A DNA stretch of 64,000 bases from Chimonanthus salicifolius. Taxonomy: Eukaryota > Streptophyta > Magnoliopsida > Laurales > Calycanthaceae. Of the stretch, positions 56,749 to 64,000 are shown piece after piece (position 1 is the stretch's first letter; each line of letters starts with the position of its first letter). The stretch covers positions 92,879,383 to 92,943,382 of the forward strand of contig CM023532.1 of the NCBI GenBank assembly GCA_013350335.1, written 5' to 3'. The notes beneath the pieces are model-generated. The model ran no database searches. It was given only the letters and a program-made list of their open reading frames with translations, and was not told where the DNA came from. The position numbers and the translations under genes were made by a program.

Positions 56749-59700
56749 TGTAACACCCGGCCATTTTCACCATAATAATCAGAGTTTATTTTTTTTTAAA
56801 TAATAATAAACAAGTGATAGGGGCGGGACGTCACGACGCGAGTTAAGTTCAGACTTCTAAAGTCCGACCCTTAACTGGCCAAACCCATGTGCGTATGGAC
56901 TAAGTCTATAAGAACCGATCCACACATGGTACAAATAAAGCTTGCGAAATAAACTTAATCTTAATCTAACTGCGGGTTATAATAGATCCTAAGACTACTC
57001 CATTTTACATCCTTAGATAGCAAAGTACACAATCATAATCTCCAAAATTACTAAAGTAACCTTAGGCTAACATTCATTCCAAACCATCCAAAATAAACCA
57101 AACCATAGTAACTAGTTAACTACATTATTACATGCCGACAACAACTAACTATCAAATTACATTGTCCATATAAAAAGTACATAAATCAATCCATTAAAAG
57201 TTCATTCATCGCCCAAGCTCCTAGGCTTGGTTTCCTTCAAGATCCTCGTTCTTGCCCTTTCCTGCATCATCCACTAAGGTTAGAGATAGGGCGTTAGATC
57301 AACGCGCCCAGTAGGTGATTCCGAATAGGGATACTACAAGGTTAGTACAAAAACATGCAAATAGTATAATAATACATGTTTCATCAAAATCTCATAAAAA
57401 CAATGCTATGTATGTAATGCACATGTAATGAGTCCCACCCATCACAAATATACATAGCCTCCTCTTGACGGGATTCTCATCGTCAAGGTACCCCACAGTG
57501 GTCTTTCGGACGCCCCGACGGAGTGTGACCTCCGGATTCCTCTTGATGGGATTCTCATCATCAAGATACCCCACAGTGGTCTTTCGGACGCCCAGACGGA
57601 GTGTGGCCTCCGGTTTGCATAATCACCACCCCATGCCATGCATGTGATGTCCATGATTTCATGCCATATGTAAACACATCTTTACATATAAAACCACTTT
57701 GAAACATAACAACTTAGCACATAATTCATCAAAATTACGATAAAACATCAAATATGAGTGTGGTTCAAAAAGGTAGGAAACCTACACAATGTTCACTTAG
57801 TTTGACCGTTCTTTTAAACCGTCAACTGATCACGACTTTGTACACCATTCAAGCAACCCCCATACCTTATTTACATAACAGCAAATCAACATATATCCAT
57901 TTAATTTCCAACTAAGCCTAAGTCTCAAAAACACCCTTTATGGGGTTCGGCCATACCCTATGGCCGAACCTCACCCACTTAAACTTTGGTCTCTCTTTTA
58001 TTTAACTAAAACCATTAAATTAACTCAAACTTCCAAATGAACCTTGGTAGGGTTCGGCCATACAACATGGCCGAACCTTACCACTTTGGTTTTGGCCCAT
58101 ACTTCAATTCCTCTGGTCATTTCATCTTTGATCATTTCACCTTTGATCATTTCATCCGTATTTACAATAATGCCACTATGCTAACCTTTGTTTAATTTTT
58201 CTTAAAAACCAAAGTCCATATCAACCACCTTAGTGGGGTTCGGCCGTACAACATGGCCGAACCTCACCACTTAGTTTTTGTCCTTTAAATCCTTCATTAA
58301 CCCATCTCCAATTGCATTATAAATTAGCACTAAGTCCACCACATGATCATTGTTGGGGTTCGGCCATACTACATGGCCGAACCTCATCCTATGGATTTTT
58401 ATCCCATATTCCATCATCTATCAGGGTTGGTTATTTACTTATACTAAGTCCATAGGTAAACATATGTGATTCTTAAATTTAGAACATATCATCATCCATA
58501 ATTTCCAACCATGATCTTACCCTAATTAATCCATAAAAACAGTCCATGGGGTTCGGCCATACATTTAGCCGAACCCTATGGTTTCCTTGATGTAAACCCT
58601 CCAATATTTGTCCAAGGTTTTGATCAGCAACTTAGCCATAACATTAACATGGTTCAGCCATGCCATAGCTGCTCCAAAACAGTAAACTTATCTCAATTTT
58701 AAACCCTTTAAAACCTTTATTACATAATATGGATTTTATCTCTCAAACACCCTAAAAATTCACCAAGTCTTTTCAATGGGTTCAGCCATCCCAAGTGGCC
58801 GAACCCTATGATCCATTTCTTATCCTTTTTGCACATCATTATCCATTCATTTTTTTCCATGGCGTTCGGCCATACTCATGGCTGAACCCTATGGTTCCTT
58901 TACCTCTTCATTTAAACATCATAGCCATGATCATACCCTTTGATGGGTTCGGCCATACATCATGACCAAACCTAATCACCTCCTTTTCATACTCAATGCT
59001 TTTTGTACATCCTTTTTTAAGATTTAGACATACAATGGACTGATCATGTTTCTTTGGTTATCTTACTAAATAAAAGTTATAGAACACCTACCGTTTCCAC
59101 GACTCCACCGATTTGATCTTTGCTTGTTCTTCTGTTCCTTTTGCTCTTCTTAGATCTTAGCCTTCCTCCTTCCTTCCTTGTCCTTTAGCCAGGCTAAATC
59201 TTGCTGGAAACTCCTTCAAGTTGATCAGCCACAGTATTGATTTGAGAGAGAGAGAGAGAGATAGGAACTTGACCTTGGATGAGAATGATAAACCTAGAGG
59301 TGCAACTCCTTTTCTCTATGTCTACTTGTCTTGGTGGAGGGATCGGTCAAGGACTGATGTGTAAGAGACAACCAGCCAAAGTTCTTTGTCTTGGAATGTG
59401 GAAAACGGCAAAGGGAGAGAGAGATAGAGAGAGTGAAAATGAAACAATCCTTTGGTAAATGAAATTCAGCCCATGTGATCTCTTGGCAGCATCAATTGTA
59501 ACTCTCATTTGCATTCATCTACATCACTTATTTCATTTGGGGGTTTCATCCCATGCAACGGTTTTGGCTCTTGATTTTCCATCTAAGATGGGTAATCCCC
59601 ATGTTTCCAACGTGTGGTGTATCTTAGTGTAACCTCCCTTGATTAATACCTCCCTTGGGGTTTCATCCTTGAGATGAAACTCCCAAGGTACCCAACGGTG

Positions 59701-60543
59701 TCTCATTGCTTTGGCTTGTATAACAGCCACCTCTCCATTATTGGCCCCTTTTGGAGTTTTATGCATGAGAAAATAATTCCCATGCATCCAATGGTCACAT
59801 TTGAATAATATACTCCATAACTACCATATTCCATTATGTGCGGATGTGGGAGTTTCATCCTTGAGATGAAACTCCTACATGCCAACCGTTTTGTGTCTTA
59901 CTCTTTTACCCAACCATCCTTCCCATTGGCTGCCCATTTGAAGTCCCATGCATAACATAAACCTCCATGCAATTCCAATGTGTAGTAAGTTTGGATTTAA
60001 AACATAACTCCTCACATTTGTAACTCCCAAAACTACCCCCCATTCATTTCTTATCTAGGGGTTACATGCATAGAATAGACTCTCCATGTAGCCAACGTTT
60101 TTCTTGTTTTAAAATTGGAATTACAAACACTCCACTCTCATTCATACACTTCACTCACTCAAAATAAATATTCCATCCAACTCATTTATTTAACTCACCC
60201 AACTCAACTCATCCATTTAACCTAACTCAACCATAAATTCAACTCCACCATTTACTTCAATTCAACCCAAACTCAAACATTTAATTAAACTTAACCCAAT
60301 TTAGCTTTGAGCTCACCCAATGATTAATCATGTCATCCACGACCCATTGGGTCCCATTGGGTCCTTTGACCCAAATAAATGTACATTACCCATTTAATTT
60401 AATTTAAACCCATAACACCTACATTGGATCTTATTTGAACAATGGGTCCCATCATTTCCTCATCTACCATCATACCCCTTTAATTCATAACTCCAATGGA
60501 ATTTTCATAAATATTGATATATTTAAAAATCTAGGGTATTACA
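56749..60543 (-). mobile_element. Solo LTR H
   Basis: It runs from 'tgtaacacccggcc' at 56749 to 'ctagggtattaca' at 60543, 3795 bp, with TSD TTGTC at 56744-56748 and 60544-60548. It has the structured module in two units (57465-57615), about eight hairpins (57942-58975), a GA-rich tract near 59240-59260, and several 'gggtttcatcc..gagatgaaac' repeats (59530-59880) of the U3 side. Confidence 0.93.
57942..58975. repeat. GGTTCGGCC hairpin array in solo LTR H
   Basis: Units near 57943, 58050, 58237, 58352, 58548, 58779, 58863 and 58938. The last is degenerate (ggttcggcc..atgaccaaacc). Confidence 0.85.
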
Positions 60544-61220
60544 TTGTCCGAGACTGCTAGATAGGGTTACGGTGTTATTTGGGCCAAAGGGCTCCGGGGT
60601 AACCAGTCCAAAAACCCTGCGCAGAGGGAGGAGTCCATGCTCCATCGGTAACTTCGATTAACACACGTGGGGAGGTTTAACAGTGACCTGGTGGTGCCGT
60701 CACAAAACACTGCTGACGTAAATGGCCAAGGGAACACCTTGATATGGTTTCATTATATCAAGGAAAATGTTGTTATGGTTTGTATGGTGTTTGATGTGGA
60801 GATTGGGTGGGGGATCATGGCATATGACACCCATGGCATGACACATACATTTGCATCGTTTGCATATGATTATCATGCGCTGTTTTTGGTACTATGATAT
60901 GTTTTCAGTTTATAATATGATATCTTTAACTGATTTTTATATAGATCCTATGTGTATAACCCTATTTGAAATTCCTACTGGGTGCGTTGACTAAGGCCCT
61001 ACTTCTACCCTTTAGATTGGAACAGGGAATGGAAAGGACGTGAGACTTGAAGGAAGCCAAGCTTAGGAGTTTGGGCTGATTATGTTATTTTACTTAGTTG
61101 ATTTTGGAACAATGTATTTGAGATAATTAGCATTTTGGGATTGTAATAACTAGATTTATTTTGCTATGGTTGGATGGTGATTATCTGAGATTAAGTTAAT
61201 TTATATTGATTGGGTTCCTT

Positions 61221-61280
61221 ACAATGCTCCAAATCCTTCTTGGTCTTTGAACAATGCTCCAAATCCTTCTTGGTCTTTGA
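61221..61280. repeat. Exact 30-base tandem duplication
   Basis: 'acaatgctccaaatccttct' plus 10 more bases occurs at 61221-61250 and again, identically, at 61251-61280, at the junction between I2 and the next LTR fragment. Confidence 0.95.
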
Positions 61281-62554
61281 GAGGAGAACTGGCCTTGAGA
61301 AAGGGAGAGAATGAGATAGAATTCTCAACGTGTTTGATCTTCCTTTCCTTAGAGTGCTGGTCGGCTAAGAGAGGAAGAGAGTGAGATGAGAATACCACAA
61401 TTTTCCTTGTCTTGTGAGGTAGGGACGGCCAAGGAAAGGAGAGGGAGAGAGTGATGTAAAATTCTAACCTTCCTTGGTTAATGAGAGTTACTCAAAGGTG
61501 GTGTCCTTTGGTGACACCCCTTGGTAACCCCCATGTCTTTTCATGTCCTCCTTTAAGTCTCAATTGGAGGTTTCATCCTTGAGATGAAACAATCCCAACG
61601 TGTGACTCTTGGGTTTCCATCTTGAGATGGAAACCCTCCAAGCTTTCCAACGTGTGGGGTTTGTGTAACCCCCACCAAACGGCCCACCTCCCATTAATTC
61701 CCATTTGGAGTTTCATGCATGATATATAATTCCCATGCATCCAACGTGTATACCTTGTGTTGTTCTTTGAAACAACAAAAACCCCTCCTCTTCCCACTCA
61801 ACTCACTTAAGATAAAGGTCTCCATATCCTCCAATTCAACTCATTCAACTCAACTCATACATTTAGCTCAACTCACTCATTTAATTCTGCTCATTTAATT
61901 TACTTGAATCAACTCCATTGTTTGATTCCATTTCCAACTCAATTCAGCCCAACCTAATCAAGCTTGAGCTCACTTAGTCATCCACGACCCATTGGATCCC
62001 AATTGTGCCTTTTGACCCAAATAACCACCTTGACCCAATTAGATGCACATTACCCATTTACTTTAATTTGATCCTTATAACATGTACATTGAGTCTTGAT
62101 TGAACAATGGGCCCCACAACCTAATCAAGCTTGAGCTCACTTAGTGATCAAGCTAGTCAACCACGACCCATTGGGTCCCAATTGGCATTTTGACCCAATT
62201 AACAATTTTGACCCAATTAAATAAAGCTTCACCCATTTGATTCACTTGAACCATATACAACATCCGTTGGTCTAAATTGACCAATTGATCCAATTATCAA
62301 GCCTTACCCATTTACTTCTAACTAGTTCATATATGATCCATTAGGTCCCAATTGGACTTTTGACCCAATTGGCAATCTTGACCCAATTAAATCATTCTTA
62401 CCCATTTACTTCCATTGATCCACATCTACCATCTGTTGGGTCTTATTTGGGCAATAGACCCAACATTTATCCATCTAAGGTTCATATCCATTAATTCACA
62501 ATTTCAATGGCAAAAACCGTAAATATTTATAAACTGAAAATCTGTGGTATTACA
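61281..62554 (-). mobile_element. Truncated LTR fragment, 5' part, minus strand
   Basis: The sense start is TGTAATACC at 62554. The body carries three GA-rich 'gggagagagtgaga' blocks (61300-61460), 'gtgtcctttggtgacacccc', 'tttcatccttgagatgaaac', then 'gacccaatt' words with one internally repeated segment ('cctaatcaagcttgagctcact' near 61954 and 62120). No hairpin array and no U5 end. Confidence 0.65.
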
Positions 62555-63760
62555 AAACCATGGTTCCCTTAGCTTCTTTTAATAATGTAATCCTCGTTAA
62601 ACATTACATACATCTCCCGCGTCTCCTTCGTTTCTTTAACGTCTGAATTTCTTCCTTCGTCCTTCTCCTTCCTTAGTACTTTCTTCTTCCTCCTTTGTTC
62701 TTCTGTTTCTCTAAGTCTAGAGCCGAAAATGTGTGTGAGAGAGAGAGAGATGAGAAGAGGCGATGCAACCTCTTGTTCCACCTTGAGAGAGGGAGGGAGA
62801 GATGGAGATGGAGATGGAAAACTCCCTATGGAGGATTCGGCCAAAGAGGTGTAGGTAGAGAGAGGGAGAGAGGGAGAGAATGAGATGGAAATCTCTATCT
62901 TTTTTGTCTAAAGGAAAGGATCGGCCCTAGGGTTTGGTGTGAGCCCTTTGTGTCTAGCCCTAGCCTCCCAACCACCCACATTACACCTTGGTATTTCCCA
63001 TGTGTCCCTTGGTTAACCAAGGAGACACATGGCTTACACTTGGAGCCTTCCCCCCCCCACCCCCCACCCCCCGCCCCACTCCCAACGATTTTGTCTAGGG
63101 TTTCCATGAGATGGAAACCCTCCATCTCCCCCTTTGACTCACCTAAGCCTCTTCCACTTCCATGTGACTCACTTTCTTATTTGAACTCACTTCCCATTCA
63201 ACTCTATCCCAACTCACTTTATTTTTTCTTGAACTCATTTCCATATAACTCAAATGATTTTTAATTTCCATCCCAATGTAATTCAACTCACCACATTTGA
63301 ACTCACCCATGTTGACCAAGTCAACCATGGTAGCTGACCCTACATGTTACCTTAGACCACTCGCCACCTCACTTGATGAGGTGGATTTGGGTCCCACTTG
63401 GCTATGCCACTTACATGCCACCTCATACACTTGCCAACTCACTCATTGAGGTGGATCCCAAGCCTTGGGTCTTAAGTGGGTACATGACCAATTAAATTAA
63501 TTCATTACCCATTTACTTTCCAAAATCCATTCACTTTGACCCATTGGGTCCCAATTGGGTAATTGACCCAATTAACTACATTTACCCAATTAATTAAAAT
63601 CAAACCCTATCCATGATCCGTTGGATCATAATTGGGCCATTGACCCAATTCTTACACATTTAAAATCCATTTCAACCATAAATCTTAAATTCAACAAATT
63701 AAACAATTTAACTAGTCAAAATCCAATATATTATTGCATTGGAAAATCTGGGATGTTACA
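62555..63760 (-). mobile_element. Truncated LTR fragment, I-like, 5' part, minus strand
   Basis: The sense start is TGTAACATCCC at 63760. In reverse it resembles the 5' part of I1 ('ggagacg..gaaggtatg', 'gtttaac', 'gctaagggaaccat'). It contains GA-rich tracts (62740-62885), the C-rich run and the CACCTCA/TGAGGTGG palindrome (63364-63384). Confidence 0.65.
63050..63077 (-). other. Potential G-quadruplex tract
   Basis: The minus strand has four G-runs (GGGG, GGGGGG, GGGGGG, GGGGGGGGG) separated by single bases. This satisfies the usual quadruplex rule; the C-rich strand could form an i-motif. It lies in an LTR fragment. Confidence 0.7.
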
Positions 63761-63959
63761 TCAAACATAGTAAAGTAGGACATATTTCCCCAAACAAGCA
63801 ACATCGGGATTTCCCCAAAATGAGAAACAATATGTGATACATAGGAAAGTCCACCAAAATATGAAATACAAGATGCTGATTTGGCAATTTCCCCAAACTA
63901 TGTAAACACAAAACTTTATGAGAAAACTAGGTCAAGAGATGTTGCAATGACTTAGGAAA
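63761..63959 (+). other. Leader-like segment of a plus-strand Gypsy element
   Basis: It has repeated 'tttccccaaa' words. Its reverse complement resembles 36740-36890 in the leader of M ('ggggaaatc', 'tcctactttactat'). An LTR (62555-63760) appears to have landed in it. Confidence 0.35.
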
Positions 63960-64000
63960 ATGCCTCCGAGAAGAAGAAGAACCCTACAAAACCCGCAGCA
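63960..64000 (+). CDS. Possible start of a retrotransposon gag or leader ORF, cut by window edge
   Basis: The ATG at 63960 gives MPPRRRRTLQNPQ before the window ends. An arginine-rich 'MPPRR' start is common in plant Gypsy gag, and the leader-like DNA in front fits. Only 13 codons are visible, so it could equally be the extra zinc-knuckle ORF (whose relic at 9531 starts MPGVSYRRRR) or chance. Confidence 0.35.
   Translation, partial: MPPRRRRTLQNPQ

Larger units (their letters stand above)
55792..61215 (+). mobile_element. LTR fragment I2, split by solo LTR H
   Basis: A second, clearly diverged copy of the I family: CAGTCGACTG array (55880-56265), 'ggtaaagaggtgtgattc', 'tctcatgtatggcatggg', then H (56749-60543, TSD TTGTC), then from 60549 'ccgagactgctag', 'gggccaaagggctcc', the structured module 'gtccatgctccatcgg' (60625), 'aagcttaggagtttggg'. 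It breaks off near 61215 before the U5 end. Confidence 0.65.

Overview
This is a plant (angiosperm) nuclear window that consists almost entirely of stacked LTR retrotransposons. The evidence for a plant is a spliced plant ACC synthase relic with GT/AG introns, Ty3/Gypsy chromovirus genes, tRNA-iMet primer-binding sites and Copia (SIRE-like) LTR remnants. I cannot name the species. I see no intact host gene.

Left edge (1-6044): AT-rich intergenic DNA, a (TA)n microsatellite, and a broken 1-aminocyclopropane-1-carboxylate synthase gene on the minus strand (3817-5944). Its exon/intron layout survives, but the exons carry several small indels. Two small inverted-repeat elements sit in its introns, and its first exon runs into a 100-N gap.

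6045-15833: truncated LTRs and element relics. They include the 5' end of a minus-strand Gypsy element (LTR from 9780, PBS 9765-9776, a zinc-knuckle leader ORF relic, then the start of gag) cut by a Copia LTR. A compositionally different block (12641-14489) holds a Gypsy reverse-transcriptase scrap and an endogenous pararetrovirus-like RNase H scrap.

15834-52538: a nest that target-site duplications (TSDs) allow to be ordered. Solo LTR A (TSD AGCAT) contains solo LTR B (TCAAT). Solo LTR C (GTTTA) contains a full-length 16.3-kb Gypsy chromovirus M (CCCCA; two 3427-bp LTRs), whose pol gene in turn contains solo LTR K (TGTCG). Element D (ATTTC) and solo LTR E (ATATC) follow. The DNA between them looks like one degraded Copia-type element. 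M carries gag-pol in one frame apart from two shifts near its 3' end, broken by in-frame stops. It also carries an extra ORF between PBS and gag that encodes an acidic, triple zinc-knuckle protein.

52539-64000: two copies of a related LTR family with CAGTCGACTG palindromes, solo LTR H (TTGTC), several truncated minus-strand LTR ends, and at the right edge what may be the start of a plus-strand element's first ORF.

The most unusual things are: (1) element D, a 5.86-kb LTR-derived palindrome with 2.32-kb near-identical inverted arms and one TSD pair, as expected if a self-primed minus-strand cDNA had been integrated; (2) the zinc-knuckle leader ORF, present in two diverged Gypsy elements; (3) some 50-60 copies of the hairpin GGTTCGGCCAT/ATGGCCGAACC spaced along the LTRs, some with paired stem changes; (4) a second copy of the polypurine tract plus LTR tip lying between the leader ORF and gag of M. 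All comparisons were made by eye, without alignment software.
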